51,474 nt of DNA from assembly GCF_000259075.1 (NCBI RefSeq), contig NZ_AJKI01000018.1, positions 1 to 51,474 of the forward strand, in the 5' to 3' direction. This document shows positions 25,149 to 34,041 of this stretch, in pieces. Both the position numbers and the translations under genes were made by a program. The notes beneath the pieces were generated by a model. That model was not told the origin of the DNA, did no database searches, and was given only the letters and a program-made list of their open reading frames with translations. Every line of letters starts with the position of its first letter. Position 1 is the first letter of the stretch. Origin of the DNA: Marinilabilia salmonicolor JCM 21150 (lineage in GTDB: Bacteria > Bacteroidota > Bacteroidia > Bacteroidales > Marinilabiliaceae).

Positions 25149-25940
25149 CTACAATAGCTTCTTAAATAACTCTGCGACTTCATCCACATCATTCAGGGTA
25201 TAGGAAGCGTGTGTTGGATTACCATTGTGCTCAACCATAATGCCGATGCCAATCCCATCAGTTTCCAGGGCTTCGAAAGCATCTTCATCAGTGTCATCGT
25301 CACCTATGTAAATCGGAATAACGGAATCGTCTGCCGCCAGACCCAGTTCTTGTAAAATCCACAACACTGCTTTTCCTTTGTGCCAGTCCAAATCAGGCTT
25401 TATTTCCACTATTTTTTTGCCGGTTCCTTTCTTGTATCCGGGGTTTTTGGTCAATACCTCTTCGAAATCTGTAAGAATATCCTCAATTTCTTCATCTTTG
25501 GCATTTCGGTAATGAACACCGATGGCATAACGTTTCCGGTCAATCTGAACTCCCTTGTATTTCTTCTGAAGCTCCATCAATTCTTTTTCTATGATGTTCA
25601 GTTCAGGAAGTAAAACGGAAGATTTTTCATGCTCTTTGTAAAGTCCGTCGGGTCCGGAAATTCTGAATCCGTGACTTCCGGCATAAACCAGATTGTTAAG
25701 CCCTACGAGTTTTTTTACATCATCCATATCGCGGCCGGTAATCACAGCAACAGTGTATTTTTCTGCCAGTTGAGACAGCAGCTCTTTCATTTCACCGCTA
25801 ATTTGGGCATCTTCCGGGCGACTGACAATTGGGGTCAGTGTTCCGTCATAGTCTAAAAACAGGGCAGGTTTTCTGCTTTTTACTTCTTCGAAAAAATCAT
25901 TTTGGTCGCCAAAAACCGGCTTTGGATTTGTCTGTGTCAT
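25149..25940 (-). CDS. otsB: Trehalose-6-phosphate phosphatase
   Basis: A 263-residue HAD-superfamily phosphatase that removes phosphate from trehalose 6-phosphate to give the compatible solute trehalose. Motif I is LFLDYDGTLTP (near 28-38, nucleophile Asp and acid/base Asp), motif II VITGRD (near 66), the motif III Lys is in the WHKGKAVLWIL segment (near 191), and motif IV GDDDTDEDAF (about 214-223) is characteristic of OtsB. Length is standard. No otsA trehalose-phosphate synthase is seen in the window, so it must lie elsewhere. A promoter motif lies within the end of the neighbouring exchanger gene. Confidence 0.94.
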   Translation of the reverse strand: MTQTNPKPVFGDQNDFFEEVKSRKPALFLDYDGTLTPIVSRPEDAQISGEMKELLSQLAEKYTVAVITGRDMDDVKKLVGLNNLVYAGSHGFRISGPDGLYKEHEKSSVLLPELNIIEKELMELQKKYKGVQIDRKRYAIGVHYRNAKDEEIEDILTDFEEVLTKNPGYKKGTGKKIVEIKPDLDWHKGKAVLWILQELGLAADDSVIPIYIGDDDTDEDAFEALETDGIGIGIMVEHNGNPTHASYTLNDVDEVAELFKKLL

Positions 25941-25972
25941 GGTATTTTATTGTTTCAGTTTTATGATTCTCT

Positions 25973-26001
25973 CAAATATAAAAAATTTATGCAAAAAACA
26001 A
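25973..26001 (-). promoter_or_regulatory. Bacteroidota-type promoter for otsB
   Basis: On the minus strand TATATTTG (25973-25980) matches TAnnTTTG and a TTG (25999-26001) stands 18 bases upstream. The predicted leader before the ATG at 25940 is about 25 bases. Confidence 0.55.
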
Positions 26002-27003
26002 CCAAAGGTTGCCGGCCAGATAAAATACAATAATAAGAAGGCTTTCCCAGCCAATTTTTCCGATTCCCTGCTTTTCGCGGTGAAGTAAACCCAGGATTAG
26101 AGTCGCAGTCAGTAGCATTGTCAATGAAATAATGAATATCTGATTTTGAGATACTGCATGTAGAATGCTGCCGTCGTTGTAAGCTATGTCGGCAAATGCT
26201 ACAAAGAGAATGTCGAAGCTGTTGCCCCCGATAATATTACCCACTGCAAGGGTTAGGGCTTTCTGCCGTACTGCAGCAATGGATACCACCAGTTCGGGTA
26301 ATGAGGTGGCAATGGCCGTAAGTAACATGCCAACAAACCCTTCGGAAAGATTTGTTTTATCGGAAATTACCATACCTGTGCGTGCTACAAAATATCCGGC
26401 AACCGTCACGATTGCAGCCAGGACAATAAACTTAATGTAAATAAGATATGGATATCTGGGTTGAATGTTTTCTTTGTCGGGAACGTCCTCAACTGTCTGC
26501 CTTGTCATTCTGGGAAGCCACATCGGGTAATCTTTGGCTTTACTAATCATTTTGGTGCCCAGAATATAAAAAAGAATCAATAGAAAAGAGATGGGATGGA
26601 TATGAAAAAAAGTAGTGTCAGGCCCTGAAATCCCTAAAAGGATAAGTGCAAGTAGTCCCAACAGTAAAACGCCCTGCATGAGATTGGCAAATGATGCTGC
26701 AGCGTGTTCCAGGTTTATTTTTCGATAAGAGATGTCTGCAATCGACAGAAACAGGGTTTGAGCAGCAATTCCGCCTATGGCATTGCTGATGGCGAGCTGA
26801 GGATGCCCGTTGTAAGCCGCTACAACGGATGTGATAATTCCGGGAAGAGAGGTTATGCCTCCCAGAAAAACAGCTCCAAATAAGGCTTCTCCTAATCCTG
26901 TAATATCTGCCAGACGGTCAGCCTCTTTTGCAAGCATAGTTCCTGCTATTCCAATGATGATGGTGGAAACAATAAAGAGAACAATGGAAGTCTGTAATTC
27001 CAT
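25987..27003 (-). CDS. CaCA-family sodium/calcium exchanger-like protein
   Basis: A 338-residue inner-membrane protein with about ten helices in two halves, each with the alpha-repeat typical of cation/Ca2+ exchangers: GITSLPGIITSVVAAYNG with SNAIGGIAAQTLF (about 49-87), and AIATSLPELVVSIAAVRQ with GNIIGGNSFDILF (about 231-268). The second repeat keeps the canonical Glu in the SLPE motif, while the first has SLPG in place of SLPE, so the transport stoichiometry or ion may differ from classical YrbG-type exchangers. The two halves are joined by a hydrophilic loop. It is transcribed toward otsB. Confidence 0.87.
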   Translation of the reverse strand: MELQTSIVLFIVSTIIIGIAGTMLAKEADRLADITGLGEALFGAVFLGGITSLPGIITSVVAAYNGHPQLAISNAIGGIAAQTLFLSIADISYRKINLEHAAASFANLMQGVLLLGLLALILLGISGPDTTFFHIHPISFLLILFYILGTKMISKAKDYPMWLPRMTRQTVEDVPDKENIQPRYPYLIYIKFIVLAAIVTVAGYFVARTGMVISDKTNLSEGFVGMLLTAIATSLPELVVSIAAVRQKALTLAVGNIIGGNSFDILFVAFADIAYNDGSILHAVSQNQIFIISLTMLLTATLILGLLHREKQGIGKIGWESLLIIVFYLAGNLWLFFA

Positions 27004-27212
27004 GGAACAAGTAATTTTTAGCCTGGTCTATTCATAAGTTTTCGTCATGAGATGTTCAAATGCCAATAAATTCGGACAACCGCAACGAAAATTGATGAAG
27101 GGAATAAAAATTTATTTTCAAGTCAATTTTATTGAGGACGCCTGTATTTAGCCGGTAGTTGGACATTGTAATAGATAATTTATGAATAGTTCAGGTTAGG
27201 TGCTTAAAAAAA

Positions 27213-28136
27213 TTAAGTTTTCACAAAGAAATGATTTTCCTGGTGGTTGTAAATAATATTGATGGCCGAGGGGAGTGCTTCAACTTCCAACTGTTTGAGT
27301 TCTCCTACCGGTTCACCATCTACCTGAAGATCCTGAGCAGGTTGTATTTTTATTTTTGCGTGTCGGCACGAGATCGTTCGGATGTGTCTGAGGCGATGAA
27401 TGTTACCTGTGAAAAAAGCCAAAAACATATGGAATATATAGTACCAGGGGTATGGTTTAATTACTACTATTTCAAATTTTCCGTCGTCAATTTTACCTGT
27501 TGGATTTACCACCGCTCCGGTTCCAAAGAAGTGAGTATTGGTCATGACCAGCATTACCGCTTTGTATTTTCGTCTTTTTTTTCCTTCGCAATCAACAATG
27601 CATTTAAAATGTGACGGTGATTTTAATTCCTTAAAAAATTGGCGTGCATACCCATAAAGACCTCTTATTTTCTCCTGATCGAAACGTTTGATAATTCGTG
27701 CATTCATGCCCAAGTCGCTTAAATGAATTGCCAAATGCTTTTTATTGATTTTCAGGAGATCTATGATACGGGAGGCATCCCGCGCAATGACAGACAAAGC
27801 CTGATCGAAATTGGTGGGGATATTTAGTTCAAATGCCATTCCGTTGGCGGAACCAGTGGGAATGATACCCAATTTTATTTTGGTATTTAAAAGGACTGAT
27901 GCCACCAGATTTACGGTCCCATCTCCTCCTACGGCCACAACTGTCTCCGGAGATTTTTTGTCAATGGCTTCAGTTATTCTTTCCTCATCATTCTTTCCTG
28001 TTGTTTCCAAAAAGGAGGCTGGAAGGGAATGATTTTTACAAAACCGGGTAATTCCTCCTTGTACATCATTCTTTTGATTGCTTCCTGAAATTGGGTTGAT
28101 GATGAATAGAATATTTCGATTTTCAGAACTGCTCAT
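27213..28136 (-). CDS. YegS/DagK-like lipid kinase
   Basis: A 307-residue soluble or membrane-associated kinase of the diacylglycerol kinase catalytic-domain family, which phosphorylates diacylglycerol or related lipids with ATP. Motifs are ILFIINPISGSNQKND at the N-terminus, the nucleotide-binding VVAVGGDGTVNLV (about 67-79) and GIIPTGSANGMAFEL (the GTANG-type motif with Ser, about 94-108). The C-terminal beta-domain carries DDGKFEIVVI and LQVDGEPVGE. Length is standard. It is divergent from an App1-type phosphatase gene with only 83 bases between, suggesting shared control of a phosphorylation/dephosphorylation pair acting on membrane lipid. Confidence 0.92.
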   Translation of the reverse strand: MSSSENRNILFIINPISGSNQKNDVQGGITRFCKNHSLPASFLETTGKNDEERITEAIDKKSPETVVAVGGDGTVNLVASVLLNTKIKLGIIPTGSANGMAFELNIPTNFDQALSVIARDASRIIDLLKINKKHLAIHLSDLGMNARIIKRFDQEKIRGLYGYARQFFKELKSPSHFKCIVDCEGKKRRKYKAVMLVMTNTHFFGTGAVVNPTGKIDDGKFEIVVIKPYPWYYIFHMFLAFFTGNIHRLRHIRTISCRHAKIKIQPAQDLQVDGEPVGELKQLEVEALPSAINIIYNHQENHFFVKT

Positions 28137-28219
28137 GTCGTTTCATTGAAGGTAATAGTTAACTTTGAGTAAACAATTATCTCTTACTATTCTTTAAATA
28201 TAAAAAAACAAATCTTCAT

Positions 28220-29410
28220 ATGCCCATAATAACCAAAACTTTCCGTTACATCCTTAGAAAGGCCGGTAGCCCTTTCAGACGTGCCCGCTTGTTGATAAAA
28301 AAGCGTCTTTGCTGGTTAGGCATTCCCACTATTGAACCTTATATGGGGTTTAGCAATGGCCGGGATGTTTTTATTTCCGGCAACGTGATGGAGGATAAAG
28401 GACTCGAAAAACCCAGACCGGGACAATCGTTAAGGAGTAATATGCTGGCCATGTTTAAGCGTTATGTGAGTGATGAAATTGGCGGAGTGAGGGTTAAAGT
28501 AAGTTTTCTTGGAAAGTATGAAATTGTAGAGACCAATGAATTGGGAATCTTTCATTGTTCTTTCAGGTTCGATGAGCCGATTTCACCGGATAATCATTTT
28601 GAGGAGGTACACTTTGAATTGTTGGATGAGGTGGTTGAGGACCAGGGTGAAATAAATGCCGAAGGACAGGTATTGGTGGTGTCGGAGAAGCTCTCATTTG
28701 GTGTTGTTTCTGATATCGATGATACTGTTATGGTATCGCATTCTACCAAAACATTAAAGAAACTGAAACTCATGCTTTTTAAGAATGCCCGTACGCGTGT
28801 TCCGTTTGAAGGCGTGGGCGCTTTTTACAGAGCGCTTCGTAAAGGTATCGATGGACAGCGGCATTTTAATCCGGTTTTTTATGTTTCCAGTAGTGAATGG
28901 AATCTATATGATTTGCTTGTTGACTTTTTTGAATTTCGGAACATTCCTGCTGGTCCCTTAATGTTGCAGGAGCTTGAACACAGTATTTTTCAATTTTGGA
29001 AATCAGGAGGCGGAAATCATGAACACAAACTGGAAAAAATACGCTTTTTATTTTCTTTTTTTTCTAAGTTGGATTTTGTTTTGATTGGCGACAGTGGCCA
29101 GAGGGATCCTTCGCTTTATCTGCAAGCTGCCAGAGAATGCCCGGGAAGGGTAAAAGCAGTCTATATTCGCTGCATCGGGAAGGCCCATAAAAACAGGCAA
29201 ACATTAGAAATCGCACGTGAAATGGAAAAATTAAATATCCCCATGTTGCTGATTGATAATACCGAAGACGCGGCCCGTCATGCCCTGATGAATGGTTTTA
29301 TTGCACCCTCATCCATGCCCGACATTGCCAGGCAGTTGGAGGAGGACCACAATTTTTCTTTTACCGATTCTTTTTATAGTGGGAATGAACAGGTAATTGC
29401 TGATAATTAA
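28220..29410 (+). CDS. App1/DUF2183-type phosphatidate phosphatase-like protein
   Basis: A 396-residue protein. The C-terminal half is the DUF2183 domain of the HAD-like App1 phosphatidate phosphatase family: VVSDIDDTVMVSHSTK (the DxDxT catalytic motif, about 171-186), FYVSSSEWNLYDLL, and FVLIGDSGQRDPSLY (about 290-304). The N-terminal half (about 45-165) is a beta-rich domain common to bacterial members. No signal peptide is visible, so it is probably cytosolic or membrane-associated. It would dephosphorylate phosphatidate to diacylglycerol, opposing the divergent kinase. A TAACTTTG motif (28160-28167) could serve as its -7 element. Confidence 0.88.
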   Translation: MPIITKTFRYILRKAGSPFRRARLLIKKRLCWLGIPTIEPYMGFSNGRDVFISGNVMEDKGLEKPRPGQSLRSNMLAMFKRYVSDEIGGVRVKVSFLGKYEIVETNELGIFHCSFRFDEPISPDNHFEEVHFELLDEVVEDQGEINAEGQVLVVSEKLSFGVVSDIDDTVMVSHSTKTLKKLKLMLFKNARTRVPFEGVGAFYRALRKGIDGQRHFNPVFYVSSSEWNLYDLLVDFFEFRNIPAGPLMLQELEHSIFQFWKSGGGNHEHKLEKIRFLFSFFSKLDFVLIGDSGQRDPSLYLQAARECPGRVKAVYIRCIGKAHKNRQTLEIAREMEKLNIPMLLIDNTEDAARHALMNGFIAPSSMPDIARQLEEDHNFSFTDSFYSGNEQVIADN

Positions 29411-29495
29411 TTAATTAATTATATGAACTTTTTGATTGCGGGAGGGTTTGTATAAGGATAATTAATATTACATTTTAACCTTAAAAACTAACGTT

Positions 29496-29945
29496 ATGAC
29501 TAAAAAATTGTTCCTTTTTGCCGTTGTTGCAACAATGGGGTTGGGATTCCTGTCATGTAATTCAACCCAAAAGAAACAGGATGAGAAGAAGGTATCCGAT
29601 GCCGTTGAAGAGAATTATGAGGACCTCCAAGAGGAGTTAAACGAAGTGGGTGCTGCCATTTCAGATTTGTTTAAAGCTGAAAAGGACGACTTTAGATCTT
29701 CGGCCAACGAGGTTTTGGATGACATAAATCGGAAAGCCGAAGACCTCAAGCAGAAAATTGCAGGAAGTGCGGACGAAAATACCCTGAAAAACAAACTGCA
29801 TGACCTTGAGCAGGAAGCCGATAATCTGGAAAACAAACTGCAGGAACTGGATGATAAAACCGAAGAAGAATGGAAAAAAGCCAGGGCAAAAATTGAAGAG
29901 AATTTTAAAGCTGTTCAGAAGGAAATTGAGACTTTCTTTGAATAG
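29496..29945 (+). CDS. Small coiled-coil lipoprotein
   Basis: A 149-residue lipoprotein with signal peptide and lipobox (MGLGFLSCNST, Cys near 21). The mature part is almost wholly helical with heptad patterning (LQEELNEVGAAISDLFKAEK, then LEQEADNLENKLQELDDKTE) and very acidic and lysine-rich. This fits a long coiled coil, possibly spanning the periplasm or binding another envelope protein. No family is recognised. It has its own 86-base upstream region and is followed by a hairpin-rich gap. Confidence 0.72.
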   Translation: MTKKLFLFAVVATMGLGFLSCNSTQKKQDEKKVSDAVEENYEDLQEELNEVGAAISDLFKAEKDDFRSSANEVLDDINRKAEDLKQKIAGSADENTLKNKLHDLEQEADNLENKLQELDDKTEEEWKKARAKIEENFKAVQKEIETFFE

Positions 29946-30070
29946 TTTATTTGGGAATTAAGCAGTCCTCCTAAAAGCAGCGCTTTTTCCTTTTTAAGGA
30001 ATATATAATGTTGTTTTGACAAAGTGATGTTGTTGTGTTTTTAAAAGGCCGAAGGTCTTTAAGCAATAGG

Positions 30071-30156
30071 CTGGGGCAACGCCCCAGTAAAATTGTAATA
30101 AAACAATCTTCCCCTCTCTTTATTGGTCGCATTGCGGCCAATAAAGAGAGGGGAAG
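30071..30156. repeat. Two hairpins, one with a 25-bp stem
   Basis: CTGGGGC-AAC-GCCCCAG (30071-30087) is followed by a very long hairpin: 30108-30126 (CTTCCCCTCTCTTTATTGG) pairs perfectly with 30138-30156, and GGTCGC/GCGGCC extends the stem with one G-T pair around an ATT loop. The hairpins stand in a 431-base gap without genes, between convergent genes. They could be a bidirectional terminator, but the stem is longer than usual and looks like a palindromic repeat element. Nothing else is evident in the gap. Confidence 0.6.
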
Positions 30157-30376
30157 GGGATGACTCTATTCCCAGGTTTATTGCACTCAGGTTTTCAGCT
30201 TTCAGCCTGTTTGTGCTTAACCTGTTTTATGTATAAGGCAGGTTTAGATCAGACATCTCACTTTTAGAGGATTTTTATCTCTAAGGATGAGATGCATATT
30301 TATAAGCAAAGGGTTGCAGGAAATGTGAAGGGCGATATTGTTTTTTGTAAATTTCAATATTCAGATTGTGAGTAAG

Positions 30377-30976
30377 TTACTCCTGCAATGATTCCACAAA
30401 AGCCATGGCTTCTCTCAGTTTTTTATTGGGAAAAAGACGAAGCAAAATTACCAGTACCGCAGCAGCAACGATGCTTCCGATAAAAAAGCCAATCATCCAG
30501 TCGGTGCCGTATTGGTAAAGGTTCCAGTTGACAAGCCCTTTGGCCAGCACGATAATCATTGGCAATGAAAATACCGGAATGATGGCCAGCAGACTGTAAG
30601 TGTCAAATATTTCCAGCTTTTTTATGCGTGTCAGTTTTTTTTGGGTGTCAAGCAAGGGCAGTTCGTTGCGAATGCTGTAATAGAGATGCAGCCGGTAAGA
30701 TTCGAATACCAGGTTGAAGATCATGAGGCCGAACAGCATGGCTGTCGGAATAAAAAAGGCAGGCATAGTGAGATGGTTCACATAAAAAGCGACCAGGAAG
30801 AAAGAAAAGATCAATTCTATCACGATCTCGGTTACCGATGTCCACTTTATTTCTCCCAGATTCGATCTGATTTTTCTGAACCCGACTTCCCTGATAAGCT
30901 GATGGTTGATTTGTATGGCATTGTCTTGTTGGGTGTCGGCATTTTGCCATATCTGACTAAGTTCTTTGAATTCCAT
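30377..30976 (-). CDS. Membrane protein paired with an ECF sigma factor
   Basis: About 200 residues when started at MEFKELSQIWQN (ATG at 30976), one base beyond the sigma-factor stop; a frame start at 31000 overlaps that gene and is less likely. A soluble helical N-terminus (about 60 residues) is followed by four membrane helices (FSFFLVAFYVN, FFIPTAMLFGLMIFNL, LLAIIPVFSLPMIIVL, GFFIGSIVAAAVLVILL). The position immediately after an ECF sigma gene and the cytosolic N-terminal helices fit an anti-sigma-type regulator, but no ZAS zinc motif is seen, so this role is inferred from context only. Confidence 0.7.
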   Translation of the reverse strand: MEFKELSQIWQNADTQQDNAIQINHQLIREVGFRKIRSNLGEIKWTSVTEIVIELIFSFFLVAFYVNHLTMPAFFIPTAMLFGLMIFNLVFESYRLHLYYSIRNELPLLDTQKKLTRIKKLEIFDTYSLLAIIPVFSLPMIIVLAKGLVNWNLYQYGTDWMIGFFIGSIVAAAVLVILLRLFPNKKLREAMAFVESLQE

Positions 30977-30977
30977 T

Positions 30978-31487
30978 TTAGTGTGTTTTTTCCTTTTCAA
31001 AATAGGTTCTGAGTGTCTCTTTAATTCTCAGTTTGCGTGTGGAAATGTTGCTGACAGAAAGCCCGGTTATTCTGGCGATCTCCTTGTTTGCGTACTCTTC
31101 CAAGTAAAGCATGATGATGGCTTTGTCCATAGGTTTCAACAGATCGATGAAATGGTAAAGTTTCTCCAGTCTTTCATCATGGGGAGGGGGGGCAAAATCG
31201 AGCCATTCCATCTCGTTTTTGTAAGCTTCCCGAATTCTGCTTCGAGAGGTTCTTTTCCTTAAGTGTGAGATGCTTACATTGAAGGCGATGCGATAGGTCC
31301 AGGTAGCCGGAGAGAATTTTTTGTCATATTTGGGATAAGCTCTCCACAGTTGAATGATGATTTCCTGAATCAGGTCTTTGCGTTCCTCCGGATTGTGACA
31401 ATAAATTCCTGATACTTTTGATATCAGCCTTTTGTATTTTTCCAGAAAGGAAGCAAATTCTTTTTCCTGTCTTTGTGATGTTTTCAA
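30978..31487 (-). CDS. ECF RNA polymerase sigma factor
   Basis: A 169-residue sigma-70 family protein of the extracytoplasmic-function class. Region 2 (about 20-85) has EERKDLIQEIIIQLWRAYPK and ATWTYRIAFNVSISHLRKR. Region 4 (about 110-165) has KAIIMLYLEEYANKEIARIT then GLSVSNISTRKLRIKETL, a helix-turn-helix that reads the -35 element. It directs RNA polymerase to a small regulon. It is followed after one base by the membrane-protein gene, which is probably its regulator and co-transcribed. Confidence 0.92.
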   Translation of the reverse strand: MKTSQRQEKEFASFLEKYKRLISKVSGIYCHNPEERKDLIQEIIIQLWRAYPKYDKKFSPATWTYRIAFNVSISHLRKRTSRSRIREAYKNEMEWLDFAPPPHDERLEKLYHFIDLLKPMDKAIIMLYLEEYANKEIARITGLSVSNISTRKLRIKETLRTYFEKEKTH

Positions 31488-31571
31488 GGCGACAATGTTT
31501 TTTGTTTACCTATATATTCGCAAGTAAAACAAAAATGTCACATCAGGAATTATTTTTTTGGGAATAAGGAG

Positions 31572-32597
31572 TCACAGATAAATAATGCCTTGAATATCCG
31601 CCAGGTAAACAAGCAGTAAAGAAATGAAAAAAGAGATTAGCGGAGCGATCAGCCACATGATGAAAAAACGGTTGACTTCAGTTTTTCTAAAGATATTTTT
31701 AAATCCCAGTTTGGCCACGCCAATGCCAAGAATGGCTCCCACATTTAGTTGAACTAAAGAAGTGGGAATGCCTTTGACTACTGATGCTAAAAGAAGCAGC
31801 GTTGCAGAAATAAACGCAATAAAGACGGCTTCAATGCGTCCAAACAGTACAATCTCCTTTCCTGTGTTTCGGAGGATCTTATGACCAAAAACAGAACTTC
31901 CTATTCCAAAACTGGGGGCGATAATAAGAGTGGCCAGAATCAGAACCTGCAGAAAGTGAGCGTCGCTGATGTTTAATTCATTAACTGACATGATAGCTAT
32001 GGGACCGGCTGCATTGGCTACATTGTTGGTGCCGATGGAGAAGGCCACATACATCGACATGAATACGATAAGCCCCTTTAACAGGAAATTGTCATTAACC
32101 TTTTTGGATATGGTATAGCCTTTTCGGCGAATGGGTTTGTAGATATATTTACCGATCAACAATGCCAGAAAGAAAGCGATGAATGGCATGATGAGCCAGG
32201 TGGGAATGATTTCGAAAAACAATTTGTTGGTGTTGAGGGAGTCGAAATAGACTGCAGGGGCTACAACAGCAAGCACAGTTGCCTGACTTGTGGATTGTGG
32301 AATGCCGAACAGGTTAGCAATGAGCAGGGCAATGGCTACTGATGCAAGGATGATTGACACTATTGTAAAGGTCATCATTTCTTCGGCCAACAGTCCCTTT
32401 CCCATGGTTTTAGCGGTCTCCTGGCCACCGATGATAGCTCCCAGAAAAACCATGATGCCAAACAAGCCGGGAACTGCGGCTTTGCGGATGAGGTTAGCTC
32501 CATATGCTGCCGAGAAAGAAGGAGCAGTGCCACTGCCGCCCATGTTGATGGCCAGAAACATAGCTATAACAAATGGAATCAAAAAAGGAATAAGCAT
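31572..32597 (-). CDS. PiT-family anion permease
   Basis: About 341 residues from the ATG at 32597 (upstream frame 32598-32654 has no hydrophobic or family content). A membrane protein of about ten helices in the PiT/PHO4 family, which move phosphate or, in some relatives, sulfate with a cation. The second family repeat is clear (FSIGTNNVANAAGPIAIM, about 199-216). The first repeat reads INMGGSGTAPSFSAAYGANLI, lacking the usual GANDxxN pattern, so this is a divergent subgroup and the anion is uncertain. It lies 11 bases downstream of the Fe-S protein gene and is probably part of that operon. Confidence 0.82.
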   Translation of the reverse strand: MLIPFLIPFVIAMFLAINMGGSGTAPSFSAAYGANLIRKAAVPGLFGIMVFLGAIIGGQETAKTMGKGLLAEEMMTFTIVSIILASVAIALLIANLFGIPQSTSQATVLAVVAPAVYFDSLNTNKLFFEIIPTWLIMPFIAFFLALLIGKYIYKPIRRKGYTISKKVNDNFLLKGLIVFMSMYVAFSIGTNNVANAAGPIAIMSVNELNISDAHFLQVLILATLIIAPSFGIGSSVFGHKILRNTGKEIVLFGRIEAVFIAFISATLLLLASVVKGIPTSLVQLNVGAILGIGVAKLGFKNIFRKTEVNRFFIMWLIAPLISFFISLLLVYLADIQGIIYL

Positions 32598-32608
32598 AGT
32601 TTTTGAAT

Positions 32609-33319
32609 TTAGTTGTGTCTGTTGATGTAACCGGATTTCTCCGGCATGCTCCATACTTTGAGGTCAATGATTTCAATGCGAACATTTCCGTTTTCGAGAT
32701 TCACCACCACGCCGCTATGTACTTTTTGCATCATGCAGTGATGAGGCAGAAAACGGATGGTTTCACCCACTTTCAGCGATCTTCCTTCATAAGTTCCCTG
32801 AAAAGCCAGTACCATACAAATTCCCAGATCTAAAATTTCTGTGGCATCGGTACTTCTGGTGGTTTGGGGTCCGATTATTACAATGGTAATCAGATTGTGT
32901 TCTGTGTCTATAACTCTGGCGATGTGTGTTATGGGGCATCCCAGGGGGCGGTAACGAATTACATCGTCCGGTTCTACTTTGACAGATGAGAATGGAAGCA
33001 GCGTTTCACGGCAGCTTTTCTCATTCTTTAGAGGATGCAGTATTATGTCTGCAAGGTAGTGATCAATAACACCGGAAATTATTTTTACCGGATGAAATGC
33101 CGGTTCTTTACTGAGCATCTCTTCTATGGCCTTTTTGTCAGCGGAATAGCTTGGTCTTAACAGAACCGGACATTGCGAAGGATTTTCGGTTTTATTGATA
33201 AGGGATCTGGCAAAATCATCGCATTGGGTGTAGCCACAATTTCCGCAATTGAATCCCGGGAGCAGGTTTTTGATTCTCTCCAACATGATATCTGATTTAT
33301 TCTCCAACATACTGTTCAC
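32609..33319 (-). CDS. Fe-S cluster protein of unknown function
   Basis: A 236-residue soluble protein. Near the N-terminus [19 protein letters not shown] with a later QCPVL gives a four-Cys Fe-S motif (about 25, 28, 33, 49) of the type found in RnfB and corrinoid Fe-S proteins (CxxCxxxxC...C). The remaining 180 residues form an unrecognised, partly beta domain ([40 protein letters not shown]). The start overlaps the GTPase gene by 23 bases; ATGs at 33310 and 33286 are alternatives. Within an operon with an ABC ATPase and a GTPase, metal-centre assembly or redox coupling is a reasonable idea, but unproven. Confidence 0.75.
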   Translation of the reverse strand: MNSMLENKSDIMLERIKNLLPGFNCGNCGYTQCDDFARSLINKTENPSQCPVLLRPSYSADKKAIEEMLSKEPAFHPVKIISGVIDHYLADIILHPLKNEKSCRETLLPFSSVKVEPDDVIRYRPLGCPITHIARVIDTEHNLITIVIIGPQTTRSTDATEILDLGICMVLAFQGTYEGRSLKVGETIRFLPHHCMMQKVHSGVVVNLENGNVRIEIIDLKVWSMPEKSGYINRHN

Positions 33320-34025
33320 AACCGTTCATGTTTCTTAACAGACCGCGATGGAATTTTTTATCAACTCGTTGTTCTCCGATACAAAGGGTACAAACCGCAA
33401 AGGGAGCATTGTGTCGAAGCTTGTCCTCTCCGGAAGAACCTGCTTTGAAGGACTGGAATTTCTGAGCCAGCTCTGCAGCTCCCTGCCCGTTGAGTCCATT
33501 CACGTCAACAATATAACACCTGGGGTTGGCTTCCAGAATTCTTTCGCGGAATATCTCCCGTTCGGCCTGCGAAATCATGTCGCCCTTGGTAACTACCACA
33601 ATATCGGCGCAGCTGAGGAACGGACCTGCTTTGCCTGGATTATTGGGCCCGCTGGTGGAATCAATGACACATACTCCCAGACAGTTTTCGGTGTATGGAG
33701 CACACCGGTGACACAAACCGGCGGTTTCCATAATCAGTGAGTCCGCATGATTTTTTTGTGCAAATTCCTTCATTTCGTCCAAATTGTAAATCGAGTAATG
33801 GTCGGGACACATATCGCGCGACAAACCTACCAGCACAGGTAGACCCAATTTTGCAAAGCGAATGTCGTCGTCCGTGGCAAGACAATCGATTTTAACCAGT
33901 GCCGGACGTCTGTTGGCTGATTTTAAAATTCTGATGGTGTGTACCAGTATAGAAGTTTTCCCTGCCCCGGGAGTTCCGGCGATGATTATCAATGGCAGAG
34001 AGTTGATATTTTGTTGATTGCTCAT
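33297..34025 (-). CDS. HypB/CooC-like SIMIBI GTPase or ATPase
   Basis: A 242-residue P-loop protein with Walker [12 protein letters not shown] (about 17-27), switch-like [12 protein letters not shown] and [10 protein letters not shown] (about 96-105), the guanine-type motif TKGD (near 143), and a Cys pair CTLC (near 213-216). It resembles HypB/UreG/CooC-type nickel-insertion NTPases, with added Cys residues that could bind a metal or an Fe-S cluster. It lies 16 bases downstream of the ABC ATPase gene and overlaps the Fe-S gene. The substrate protein or metal cannot be named from sequence alone. Confidence 0.8.
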   Translation of the reverse strand: MSNQQNINSLPLIIIAGTPGAGKTSILVHTIRILKSANRRPALVKIDCLATDDDIRFAKLGLPVLVGLSRDMCPDHYSIYNLDEMKEFAQKNHADSLIMETAGLCHRCAPYTENCLGVCVIDSTSGPNNPGKAGPFLSCADIVVVTKGDMISQAEREIFRERILEANPRCYIVDVNGLNGQGAAELAQKFQSFKAGSSGEDKLRHNAPFAVCTLCIGEQRVDKKFHRGLLRNMNGCEQYVGE

Positions 34026-34041
34026 TTGATCTGTTCAGTAA

